Source: Diphasiastrum complanatum
Taxonomy: Eukaryota; Streptophyta; Lycopodiopsida; Lycopodiales; Lycopodiaceae
Length of the DNA: 64,000 nucleotides
Assembly (NCBI GenBank): GCA_029204225.1
Contig: MU832565.1
Span: forward strand, 1-64,000
Direction of reading: 5' to 3'
Positions within the stretch are counted from its first letter, which is position 1. Every line of letters starts with the position of its first letter. Made by a program: the position numbers and the translations under genes. The notes beneath the pieces were generated by a model. It was not told where the DNA came from. It did no database searches and saw only the letters and a list, made by a program, of their open reading frames with translations. Positions 25,479 to 36,061 of the stretch are shown one piece after another.

Positions 25479-26955
25479 ACTCTGAGTACAGATCCTCATA
25501 TATCCTACACTACAGTTTCACAAAACTGTCGCGAACATAGCTCATTTTTGCAGACTGTCGTGACACTTAGAGTATTTCGCGAAAGTAATGTATTTCTGCA
25601 AACTTGTTCTAAATGCTAATTTCGTGGAAGTCCTTGAAGATGGCCAAGTCTTCAATGACTTCAAATTATTGATAGGATTGGTTACCCTTTGCTAGGGATC
25701 AGCCGGAAGCCCATTGTAGACATTCTTCAGTTAAATTGGCTGTCTAAGTTGTGATTCTTGCATGTATCAAATGAGCAGACATAGAACCAAAGTTGATTTC
25801 ACCTGACCCTAGATCAATGATCAATAAACGTGCAGGAAGAATCATGAAATAGAAATTAGTCATTCACCAAGGAGACAAATGTGGGCTTAATTTCCAACAA
25901 GATCAAGTCTATAGAACAGTTTAAACTATTTTGCAACAGCTTCGTCTTTTTCGTATTTCCCCGAAATATGACACTTAGGCACAGTTCAAAGTTCAACCAT
26001 TTTAGGGCACCTTCGACTTTTTTGCGAAATGTTCATGAAGAGAGAGAAAATTCCTGAAGGTCATCTTCTTCAAGACTTGAACTGTTTTAGAGCACCTTCA
26101 AATTTTTAAAAACCCGAAGAGAGAGAAAAAACGAAGGTCGTCTATTTTGAATGAAGGACGTTCCCAGCCACTTTTCAAAATTTGACGTAAAATGCGAAGC
26201 GAGAGAATTTTTGACATCCTCGTACGAGTCAACATTCCTAATTCGTTGACTGTATATACCATGTACAGTTGTCAAAAAAGCCATAGACTTCCAAGTACAA
26301 CGGCTTATCTAGCTAGGTGACAAACATTTAATGTAGTTAATACATGGATGCAATCTATAAATAGATCATCCCAACATAGATTACTTGAGAAGCTCCGTCC
26401 ATGAGACGTATTATTTGAGCCTCCCAGTTACGCCGTAATTTTGGTTGTAATTGCTATTTTATTGTGCTTCAGTGTAATATAACAACAGCATACTTTTCTC
26501 TTTGTGTATAACGTAGATGAATGCTTGTTGTGATTGAATGCACTTTATCGATGTTTGATTGCGCGTGTTTACTCACTCTGATCAGAACACGGACATCTAC
26601 AACTCCTTCACTTCTGATCAGACGATGGTTGTCTTTGACGCCTGAGGAACTCACGATATCATACTGCTCTTTCCATCTATTTCAGAACTAAACTTCACAT
26701 TGAATCCATTTTTCAGTAATACCACACACAAACCATTTCTAATCTCTTCGGTGGACTGTACTCTCATTTTTGTGAGTATGAATTTATTTTTAAGATCTTG
26801 TTGGACAATTAGAACATTAAAGTTGTGATGATATTTAGCATAAGCCTTCTATTAGACTGTTTTTGCATCTAGAAACTGATTGAAACGGGAGAGCTGTTCC
26901 GCAGTATTCCTGCTCTCTTCTCCATTCTTGTTTTTCTATCTCCCTTGCCCCATCA
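25479..26955 (+). repeat. 5' LTR of C1 with an inverted left arm
   Basis: From about 25510 to 25901 the plus strand is the reverse complement of the first roughly 390 bp of the C-family LTR: it ends TTAATTTCCAACA, the complement of the LTR start TGTTGGAAATTAA. From about 25905 the rest of the LTR is in normal orientation, with TCG-rich repeats, a TATAAATA box (26356-26363) and the end CCCCATCA. The 30 bp between the target duplication and the inverted arm are unexplained. Confidence 0.8.
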
Positions 26956-26957
26956 TA

Positions 26958-26970
26958 TTGGTATCAGAGC
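26958..26970 (+). other. Primer-binding site of C1
   Basis: TTGGTATCAGAGC lies three bases after the LTR end, the initiator-tRNA-Met type. Confidence 0.9.
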
Positions 26971-27023
26971 GTAGCTCATATAAACTGAGAGGATAAATGT
27001 GTTCTATTTGTATTATTGTTAGT

Positions 27024-28699
27024 ATGTCTCATATAGGTAGCTCTTCGTCTTCATCATCCAACGAAGCTAGAATCATTGACAAGTTCAATGGTTCTCCGGA
27101 TGATGTTGATAGATAGGGGATGTAGTAGAAGGTGCTGACTTGAAACCAAAAGATGGTGATCAAGCAAAGGCATGGAAGATCAAAGATCAGAAGACCTTAG
27201 CATGTATCACACTCAATCTGGCCGACTCCCAAATATCCCACGTTACCACATGCAAAACCTCTAAGGATGCATTAGATTTGTTATCAAATCTCTATGAGAC
27301 TCATGATGTAACCACTAGATTACATTTGAGAAGGAAGTTCTTTATTCTTAGCATGTATGATTCTACTGCCATCACTTCTCACATCAACAGCTTCAAGTCT
27401 TTATTGGATTAGTTATCAGTTGTAGGATGTTCTATTCAAGATGACGATGTCATCGTGACCTTGCTTTCTTCTCTTCCAGAGTCATATGAGAACTTTGTGG
27501 TGATGATCTCCACACAACCCGACCTCAACTTTCAAAAGGTGATTGGTCATCTTCTTCAAGAAGAAATGCGCAGAAAAACCAGCGGCCTGTCCATCAAAGA
27601 CAAATCCATGGCCCTGTACACCAAGAAGAAAGACTATTTCAAGGGCAAGAATCAAGTGCAGCAGCAACAGCAAAAGCCTCATACTCAAGGTGAGAATCGT
27701 GTCATGTTCATTAAGCACAAATCTGAAGCCTTTGAATGCTTCAAGAGATTCAAGGCCATGGTTGAGACACAAATGTCTACAAAAGTGAAGGCACTCCGAA
27801 CTGATGGTGGCGGTGAATACCTCTCTAATGAGATATCCGACTACATGGCTAAACATGGCATTAGAAGACAATTCACCACTTCCTATTCACCTCAACAAAA
27901 CAGGACTGCAGAAAGGAAGAATCGAAGTCTTCTCAACTCAACCAGATCCATGCTACATCAAGCACACCTACCTGCGAAATTCTGGGCAGAAGATACTGCC
28001 ACAGTCTGTTACGTGCAGAACAGATCCAGCACCAAAGCCGTCAACAATAAAACTCCTCATGAATTTTGGCATGGGCTCAAGCCTAGTGTCAGCCATTTAA
28101 AAATCTTTGGTTATATATGTTTTGTTCACATTCCTAAACAACTTAGGAAGAAGCTGGATCATAGTACAAATAAATGTCTTTTCATTGGCTATCTTGATGA
28201 ACATAAAGCTTATAAAGTTTATGATCCATCCACCAATGTAGTATTTGTCTCTAGGAATGTAATATTTCAAGAACATACATACTATGATTTTAGACAGCCA
28301 TTGATAAATGATGCTATGTCATTTCATCCTATTTTACGTAGCATGAAATCTTCCAATGATAATGTTTCTTCTACAGAACCTGTAGCTACAACTATAGAAG
28401 CCGAGCAGTTGACAGTACCTGTCATCATACCAGACCAAGCTAGCTCGAACAGATCTGGAGAAATTCAAGAAGAAGCATCATCAAATCTTGGTCAACCAAA
28501 CGTCCGCAGATCCTCATGGACTCGGACAGTTCCTGAGAGGTACCCACCTCAATCATTATGGACTTCGTCAGAAGAACCAGAGAGTCTCCAAGGATGTTGT
28601 GAAGTCACAAGAAGCTATGAAAAGCGAGTACAACTCACTTTTGATGAATCAAACCTGGACACTAGTCGGTCGACTTCCCCACTCACAAGAGAGTTATAG
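27024..28699 (+). pseudogene. C1 gag fused in frame to integrase
   Basis: Gag begins at MSHIGSSSSSSS (27024), is frameshifted, and is readable at 27140-27412 (UBN2-like; DLLSNLYETHDVTTRLHLRR) up to a stop. It continues in the 414-residue frame at 27455-28699. There, gag (LLSSLPESYENFVVMIS, LLQEEMRRKTSG) joins without break to integrase sequence starting VMFIKHKSEAFECF. The zinc knuckle, protease, GAG-pre-integrase and the first catalytic Asp are deleted. The second Asp (RTDGGGEY) and the Glu (QQNRTAERKN) remain, though the conserved N-G-V before it is N-R-T. The frame ends in a shifted linker/RT start. Confidence 0.82.
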
Positions 28700-29490
28700 A
28701 CAACAAGTGGATCTTAATTGATTTCAAACCGATTGATAGTCCAATGGATCCAAATATAGTATTGACTAAAACTACTTGCGCTGATTCTGATAGTGAAGTA
28801 GTCGACATAGCGAAGTACCTTCTCATTCACTAATAGGATCTTTGATGTATGCAATGTTGTGTAGTAGACTAGATTTAGCATACATTGTTAACACGTTAAG
28901 TCAATTCATGTCTAATACTAGGATCTCTCATTAGAAAGCATTAAAGAGAGTGATGAGATATATTCAAGGAAGTTTAGAACACATTTTATGTTATGTTATC
29001 AACCCACTCGTCTTGCAAGGCTACTCCGACTCAGATTGGAGAGGAACAGTCTCTACTAGAAAATCTACTTCCGGCATCTGTTTCTATCTGGCAGGGGGAC
29101 CGATTTCGTGGAACTTAAGAAAACAAAAATCAGTTACGCTTTCTTTGACCGAGGCAGAGTACATCGCAGCATGTCAGGCTTCAAAAGAAAATGCCCCAGT
29201 TTGTTACTTCATGACTTACATCACACTCAGTTCAGTGCTACCACCAATTTGTGTGACAACTTGAGCTGTATTTCACTGTCACTGAATCTCACATTTTATG
29301 AAAAATCCAAGCACATAGAAATCCAGTATCATTTCATTTGGGGGAAAGTTTTCTCAGGGCAAGTGATCTTTCAATATTGCTCCACAACAGAAATGGTCGC
29401 AGACATCTTCACCAAAGCGCTTCCTAGGATCAAGCATCATAAGTTCTTCAACATGCTGAACCTGACGAAGATACCAAGGCACCAACCGTG
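28700..29490 (+). pseudogene. C1 RT C-terminus and RNase H remnant
   Basis: After a broken start of RT (DNKWI-like) the sequence jumps to SPMDPNIVLTK, so fingers and the YVDD palm are deleted. Then come a YPYHSLIGSLMYAM-like region with frameshifts, RNase H pieces (GYSDSDWRGTVSTRKSTSG at 29000-29070, TEAEYIA) and NDL/SKHIEIQYHFI near 29310. It ends ADIFTKALPRIKHHKFFNML before the purine tract. Confidence 0.8.
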
Positions 29491-29504
29491 ACCTTAAGGG
29501 GGAC

Positions 29505-30245
29505 TATTGGAATTTAAGCCCACAGTTGTCTCCTTGGTGAATGACTAATTTATATTTCATGATTCTTCCTGCACGTTTATTGATCATTGATCTAGGGTCA
29601 GGTGAAACCAACTTTGGTTCTACGTCTGCTCATCAAAGTTCAACCATTTTAGGACACCTTCGGCTTTTTCGCGAAATGTTCACAAAGAGAGAGAAATTTT
29701 TTGAATGTCATCTACTTCAAGACTTGAATTGTTTTAGGGCACCTTCGACTTTTTCGCGAAAAACTCGAAGAGAGAGAAAAAGCGAAGGTCGCCTATTTTG
29801 AACGAAGGACGTTACTAGCCACTTCCCGAAATTTGCGAAGTGAGAGAAAACCACTTCACGTAAAATATGAAGTGAGAGAATTTTTGACGTCCTCATCCGA
29901 GTCAACAATCCTAATTCGTTGACCGTGTATACCATGTGTTGTTGTCACAAACGCCATATACTTCCAAGTATAGCGGCTTACCTAATTAGATGACAAACAT
30001 TTAATGCAGTTAATATTTGGATGCAATCTATAAATAGATCATCCCAGCATAGATTACTTGAGAAGCTCCGTCCATGAGATGTATTATTTGAGCCTCCTAG
30101 TTACGCCATCATTTTGGTTGTAATTGTTATTTTATTGTGCTTCAGTGTAATATAGCAGCAGCATGCTTTTCTATATGTGTATAATATAGATGAATGCTTA
30201 TTGTGATTGAATTCACTTAGTTCTTCTATCTCTCTTGCCCCATCA
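29505..30245 (+). repeat. 3' LTR of C1, internally deleted
   Basis: It starts TATTGGAATTTAAGCCC (TG changed to TA) after AAGGGGGAC and ends CCCCATCA at 30245. At 741 bp it is half the length of the C2 LTRs. Sequence between TCTGCTCATC (near 29632) and the TCG-rich repeats, and a stretch near the end, are missing. Confidence 0.85.
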
Positions 30246-30499
30246 GATCTAGCCTACATTAGGACAGGTTTCTAGATGAGGGTGTGAGGCTTCTTCCTTT
30301 TCCTATCTCTTTTTGGAGTTTTGGTTTTAGGTTGATCCTCTTTTTGGATCTTGGTATTTTGGATTATCTAGGCATCTTTGGCTCTAGATCTTCTCCTCTT
30401 GAGGCTTATCTTCTCAAGGGAGAGGAGCAATGGAAATAAAACCTACCTTATGGACCTTAATGATCTCTTCCAAGGGGATTTCTATAGTGAGGTGAGTAA

Positions 30500-31092
30500 A
30501 GCCTACAAGGTTTAAGGTGTGGATGGATCTAACATTCTTGATGTTGATGTAAAGGATCCTACTTTAGATAGTGATGATGATGGACCTTCATCAAGTCAAA
30601 AGCCAAGGAGAACATCAAGGGAAAGACAAGTACCTTCAAGGCTCACATATGATGAAAAGAGTAAGCAAGTAATTTCTGGAAATTATGTTGCTTTTCTAAC
30701 CTCTCTTGATGAACCTACAAGTGTAGATGAAGCAAGGAAAGAAGAGGAGTGGATCCAAGCAATGGATCTTGAGTATCAAGCTCTTATGAAGAATGGAACA
30801 TGGAGATTGGTGGAGCTACCTAAGGAGTAGAAAGCTATTGGATGCAAATGGATCTTCAAGGTGAAGACAAACCAAGATGGATCTATCAACAAGTACAAGG
30901 CAAGGTTAGTGGCAAAAGGATATGCTCAATGACAAGGGATTGACTATGATGAGACCTTTTCACCCATGGCAAAGATGGTAAGCATTTGAGTTATCATCTC
31001 ACTTGCTACACTTTATGGATGGTTGTTCATGAAGCATAGGACTTCACTTGGAGTGCTATCAAAGTCTATGCTAAAACTAGTTGAAGAGGGAG
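30500..31092 (+). pseudogene. Copia element E: linker, RT start and polyprotein end
   Basis: The frame 30519-30830 encodes a linker (QKPRRTSRERQVPSRLTY) and RT start (EEWIQAMDLEYQALMKNGTW). In-frame stops then interrupt [21 protein letters not shown] and GIDYDETF. After SLATLYGW it jumps to TSLGVLSKSMLKL, matching the polyprotein C-terminus of G (SSLGVISKAMIEP). So the RT palm and RNase H are deleted. A purine-rich end (GTTGAAGAGGGAG) precedes the LTR. The stretch 30276-30500 shows nothing recognisable. Confidence 0.75.
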
Positions 31093-31737
31093 TGTGAAAA
31101 ATTCAACTAGTTTGATCATATTTGTTACATTTCCATATTTGACAAATTGAGGCCAACTTTGTATTAGACTTAGAATTTGACTTTTCAAAGTTCATTAGTC
31201 TAGATTTCATTTGAATAAACACTTTTTGAAAGTGTGGAAAAGTTGGAAGTCGAGTTTAAGTAGATTCAAATTTGAATGTTGGATACTTTGAATCTAGACC
31301 CAAAAATAGTAAGGTTAGCATTTTGGTGGGAAAGCCAAGTGGCCAAATAGGGTTTGGACTTGTTATAACGGATTTAACTCGTGGAGAGACATATCTTCTC
31401 TCTTCTTTATCTCATTTCATGCTTATACATGGTTCTCTTGGGTTCTACTATCCATTGGTGCACTATACTTGTGATTGCATGCAATTCTATGTATAGAATA
31501 ATCTATAATTGCTATTTTGGATCCACACATGTGAAATACAGTAGCTTGCAGGTTTTGTATGGATAGAAATAGTACTTTATTTTTTGATTCATGTTTGATC
31601 AAGTTCTATTAGAATTTGCATCTCATTTTGTGTGTAGATGCTGATTTTTCTACATTGGTGAAATTGGTATAGTAGCTTCTTTTGTAACCCAAGGTCTTTT
31701 TATGGATTGGATCATCATTGATATGAAATCCTTCACA
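31093..31737 (+). repeat. Probable 3' LTR of element E
   Basis: It begins TGTGAAAAATTC after a purine tract and has a matching inverted end CCTTCACA at 31737 (645 bp). No second copy exists in the window, so the right end is inferred from the inverted terminus and from gypsy-like coding beginning just beyond. Confidence 0.55.
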
Positions 31738-33170
31738 ACATCTGCTACTACGCGCACTACTTTGGCTTCAACCCACTTGGTCAAATAATCTGTAGCCATG
31801 ATGATATATCAGGCTTGGGTACTATGAGCGGTTGGGTGAATAACACTGATGTAATCGAGTCCCCATTTCTCAAATGGTGCTTGGAGTTGTGTCTGGGTTC
31901 TATTTTCAACCAATCTGACAAGACTCCCTTTGCTTGAGGTGCAAATCGAAGGAACTCTCCAATAGAGATGTTCATTTTGTTGGATAAGATGCTCGTCAGC
32001 AGTTCCATCCTTGGAGCTTCCGGTTCAGCCATATGAAATGGTTCTTTCTGATGGTGTAGTTGCAAGTTCACATCTGATATGTGTGGTGAATCTTGCAATG
32101 CAGTTGCTTGTTGATTTTTGTCTGGTGTAGTGTCTTGAAGAGCCATCGGTTGATGTGTAGCTTGAGCAGCTTCCTCGGCCTGCCTGAGCTTCTTGTATCC
32201 AGTGCTTGATCTTCTGATATCGTCTTTGCTCCTCCTTCACATTTGGATAAGGTAATCCTAGTTCTTCTGATATTGAAGGTTGATCAGCTGGCACTAATAT
32301 AGAATGTGGTGACGATGAAACTACCTCCTTGCACTTTTGTGCTCGCGTAATAGCTAATACTGGAACATTCGGATAGGGAGGTCTCCTTGATACTATTGAG
32401 TGTGGAGTTGTGCTCGTGCCTATAATTGTACTGCAATCCAGCTCAATGGTGAGCTAGTTCTAGCTCTTACTGGACAATTCTTGTAATAGTGTCTATATCC
32501 ACACTTGCGACAAAAGGGCGTGTTACTTTTGTTTGGACATTTGGCAATCCTATGTCCTTCTATGCATCTGTAGCATCCATAAAGTCTGCCCCCTTGGCGT
32601 TGTGGCTGTGCAACGTATGTGGCATAATGCTCATTAGCAGGATCGATGAAAGATTTGCCAGGTCCATATCATTGTTGCATTTCCTGCTGGAAAAATGACT
32701 TAGCTTCCGCCACCATGAGATTCACCTGGGTTGCTTGAGGACTATTTGGCCCTAGTGGTGTTGGTAGTGCCATTCATTGTTACTGAGGGCCTGGTCTAAG
32801 CCTTGGTGCTGCGTTAGATGGTCCCTGATGGTCATAAGAGGTCCATTTGATGCTTATGTAAATTTGTGATCTGTTCCATTAGTGATTCATTGGAAAGTCT
32901 TGGTGAAGCTGAGATTGATGCAATTAGGAGTTGGGTCATGAAGCAATGTAATTCCGAGTGTGGAATGATTATCTGATCCTTCATCTTATTCTCTCATAGC
33001 ATCTTCCATAGCTTCGTGCAATGTGCATATTGTTGTCGTCTTTTCAGCTCTCGTCGGATGCTTTTGGGTAGTCCTGCTAGGAACCACATCCTGACCGCAT
33101 GATCAGGAGTCAACTCTGTAGTAGTTTGACATTCTACAAGTAAATCACCTGCAAGTTTCATGAGTTTTTA
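31738..33170 (-). pseudogene. Ty3/gypsy gag and integrase remnant, minus strand
   Basis: On the minus strand, near 33120-33030, AVRMWFLAGLPKSIRREL fits the Retrotrans_gag pattern. Near 32600-32480 are two zinc knuckles, CYRCIEGHRIAKC and CRKCGYRHYYKNC, both with only three residues between the second Cys and His. A long diverged stretch follows (31880-32450, open but unrecognised). Near 31880-31745 FEKWGLDYIS and ATDYLTKWVEA match the start of a gypsy integrase core. Protease, RT and RNase H are gone, and stops interrupt the frame. Confidence 0.75.
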
Positions 33171-33283
33171 CTATATTGCATTTCAAAAATTTCCTAGCAT
33201 GTGGTGTGCTATCAAATTTGAGTAATTTTGTATGTTCTATGCAAGTGTACAAACCATTGGGTATTGATATGGTCCCTATTGCT
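33171..33283. other. Short spacer, nothing recognised
   Basis: No feature between the gypsy remnant and the LTR of F. Confidence 0.5.
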
Positions 33284-33904
33284 TGTTGGAGAAAGTGAGC
33301 TTATGCAACCATTCTCCGACATTCTCCAAAGGGGCCGACATATCAGAAGTCATCGACACCGAAGTCGTCAGACCCCAACCAAAGGTTGAAGGCAGACGTC
33401 AAGCAGAATGAATAGTCGGGCAATTTGAACTATCGAGCCTCTAGCTCATCGGGCGTGAAGCTACCAAATTGTCACGCTCAGCCGCCAAAGTAACGTTACT
33501 AGAATGATTAGTTAATCTATCTTGTAATCTCACATCGTGAGACATAAGTATAGGTTAGAATTCAAAATTAAAAAAACAATGGATGTAGTGCGAGCAATAG
33601 CATAGAGATCTGCAGAGAAATAGATACAGCATTGTAAGAGGAGTGTTAGGCCGCCAATGAGCGAGAGACACTGCCGACTCACTCTCAAGCAAAACAAATA
33701 CAAAATACATTCTATTCTTCCATTGATTCTTGCGCTACATCTGTTTGTCTGATTGATTGCTGCAATGTTTGTGATTGATAGCTGCGTATATAGGTTATAC
33801 AATTGAATGCATAGTGTAGTGCACTTCTACACACAATAGGTGCACACTACTGATCAAAGCACATCTGAGCATCACACACACAAAGCACATCCAATTCTCG
33901 GACA
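33284..33904 (+). repeat. 5' LTR of copia element F
   Basis: It starts TGTTGGAGAAAGTGAGC and ends CTCGGACA, immediately followed by the primer site TGGTATCAGAGC (33905-33916). There is no second copy in the window, so the left end rests on the TGTTGG start and is less certain than the right end. Confidence 0.65.
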
Positions 33905-33916
33905 TGGTATCAGAGC
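33905..33916 (+). other. Primer-binding site of F
   Basis: TGGTATCAGAGC directly after the LTR, the initiator-tRNA-Met type. Confidence 0.88.
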
Positions 33917-33936
33917 AGAGTCATTAAATACACATT

Positions 33937-34265
33937 ATGGCTACTATGATTCAGACTAGGATTGCCATCAATCTTGATGACGAAAATAATCACATATGGA
34001 AGTTCAACATCAAAACACTCTTAAAGGTTGAAGGGATATGGTCAATGACCGATCTCACAGAACAAAAGCCTCCAGAGGAAGACACAAAAAGAGCACAATG
34101 GATAAGGATCCATGTCGCAAGTGGATCATGAAGTGCAAATTGCCACAGCCACATACAGACTGCAAACGATGTTTGGGAGGTGCCCAGGTGGTCCTTTGTT
34201 TGATGACTGAAAGCCTCATGCAGACCGCATGTGTTGACTTTGAGGTGTTGGTCTTCGCAAAGTAA
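33937..34265 (+). pseudogene. Element F gag, N-terminal fragment
   Basis: The frame starting MATMIQTRIAINLDDENNHI continues as a copia gag N-terminus (WKFNIKTLLKVEGIWSMTD). A frameshift near 34110 moves it into another frame, where HIQTANDVWE-like sequence can be read. It fades out by about 34200-34265. Nothing recognisable lies between here and the LTR of G at 34584. Confidence 0.7.
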
Positions 34266-34583
34266 TCGTAAGCTTGACCACGTGGTTTCTTGCGGTGCCT
34301 TGGCAGTGCGTCGGCGGTACTTTATAATTTTGCATCCGACAGGTTGCGCTTGGACAGTCAGATCCAATGAGGTTGCATCCGACATTCCTGTAGACTGTGG
34401 AAAAAAAAATCGTTCATTTCTGCATATTGCTTTGTGATTTATTGAAGTCATTAAAGATGTCCAGATCTCCAATGTTCTTAAAATACTTGACATTTGAATG
34501 TGAAATAGAAAATAGAACTGGTTACCCTTTGATCCGGTTTTGAACTGCTATACAGAATTAGTGGTTTTGCAGGTGCTGCAGTC

Positions 34584-35250
34584 TGTTAAAAATTCACAAT
34601 TCTAGCTTGACTAGTTTTGGTCATATGACTTGTAAATAGTTAGATGGTCATGATGTGGCTTGTCACACGTGCCAAATAGCATAGGATTCCATTCATAATT
34701 TTTTTTTTAAGTAGACCTAAGTGTTAGAACCTTTGGAATGAGTCCAAATTATGCTTAGATACAAGAGAAAAAAAATAGGAGCTATTTTTGGTAGTTTTAC
34801 TCCAAGATTCCAACCCTAACTTGGTAGGGATGAAAGATCCACCAAAATTAGCATTAGGGATAGGTTTAGGGCTACTCATACCTGCCCAAAATCGTGATGG
34901 ATCATGTATATATAGGTGATGATATCTCACCAAAATCAATCAAGCAATTTCATGATTTTTCTCTCATAATGGTGCAATTGCTCTCTATGTTCATAATTGT
35001 TTGAGTACTTGTGATTACTAATGACTATAGGACTGAATGTAGGTCTGGTGTACAGTACTCAGACTGTGGGAGGCTGTACTTTCACACGTGTGAAGCCTTC
35101 TTCAAGGATTTGGGCCATTTAGTGAGGTTCAAGCATAGATTTTTGATGAATTTTGATGGTTCAACTTGTGCTAATCTTATGAAATCATAATCTATTGTTT
35201 CCCTCATCATTTCAAGTGTTTTAGGATCCTTATTTGCTGTAATTTTTACA
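34584..35250 (+). repeat. 5' LTR of G
   Basis: Ends in ACA next to the primer site. It contains a TATATATA box at 34907-34914, about 340 bp before the end. It differs from the 3' LTR in a short block near 34790 and in a run of T near 34700. Confidence 0.92.
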
Positions 35251-35263
35251 TGGTATTAGAGTC
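35251..35263 (+). other. Mutated primer-binding site of G
   Basis: TGGTATTAGAGTC replaces the usual TGGTATCAGAGCC; both differences are C to T. The site adjoins the LTR directly. Confidence 0.85.
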
Positions 35264-36061
35264 TAAAGGCTGAAATGAGCTAAATCCTTGGTTTTCATTC
35301 AATTTGATCACAATTTTTGATCTAAATCTTGTGTAGATTGGATCTTAGCATCTAGCATTGATTCTAGAACTCAAAGTGAGTCAAATACATTGGAGATTAG
35401 TGTTGTGTGACTTCATTTGCAGGTGTTTAGCTGTCTAAAACCAGAGGCAAAGTTGAATTCAATTCACATCACCAAGATTGCAAATTTTGCTTGCTCCAAG
35501 CATTGATTTCTAAGCGAGTTTTGGAGGTGATTTCATAGAGGAGGCTTTCTAGAATTCAAGGAGAGGGAAGATCAGAGTTTTGGGGACTCTTCAAGGCTGT
35601 TCTAAGGTGTAGTGGACACCTCCTAAAGTGATTTAGGTTCAGTCCAACCATCGCTTGACTTATGCACCAAATTAGATCAATTTTTCATCAATATTGATCA
35701 TTTTTTGTTTGTGATTGGATAGTAGATTGTGTTGCATCCTCATTAATTTCCATTTAGATCTTTAACAAGTGATTTTGGAAGTATATTAGGTTGCTGAAAT
35801 TCACTCTTGATCAGATCATTTGGAAGCTTTAATGTTCTTTATAGAAAGAGGGGCAATTCTACTAGTATTGTCTACTTCCATCAAGCAAGTGCATTGTTTC
35901 TAGTATTCTATGATTTGATTTTGTTAGAGATCATTCTTAGATCTTTATAGGAAGTCTATTACTGATCTTTTCAGATCCCTAAGAAGTGGGATAAGGTAGA
36001 TCTTCAATCAAATCAATAGAAGTAACCTTCATTTGTGTCAAGTCCTTGATTAGGAGACTAG
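35264..36061 (+). other. Leader of element G
   Basis: About 800 bp without a coding frame between the primer site and gag. It presumably holds packaging and dimerisation signals, which cannot be identified by eye. Confidence 0.6.

Larger units (their letters stand above)
25479..30245 (+). mobile_element. Copia element C1, deleted and rearranged
   Basis: The insertion lies inside the B3 LTR with target duplication GACCT/GATCT. The order is an abnormal 5' LTR (25479-26955) whose first part is inverted, primer site, gag, integrase fused to gag, linker, reverse transcriptase largely deleted, RNase H, purine tract AAGGGGGA and a shortened 3' LTR (29505-30245). Protease and the RT palm are missing, so it is defective. 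It is a sister copy of C2. Confidence 0.85.
22890..30275 (-). mobile_element. Truncated copia element B3, split by C1
   Basis: On the minus strand: a 5' LTR (24930-25478, continuing at 30251-30275 beyond inserted C1), primer-binding site, leader and gag. The element stops near 22890, so integrase remnant, purine tract and 3' LTR are missing. Sequence and layout match B2. The LTR was cut by C1 at GACCT (25474-25478), with GATCT at 30246-30250 as the second half of the target duplication. LTR sequence beyond about 30275 diverges. Confidence 0.82.

Noticed and set aside
31781-32294. Two overlapping minus-strand frames of 121 and 89 codons as host genes
   Set aside because: They sit between gypsy gag knuckles and gypsy integrase on the same strand and are best read as retroelement remnants.
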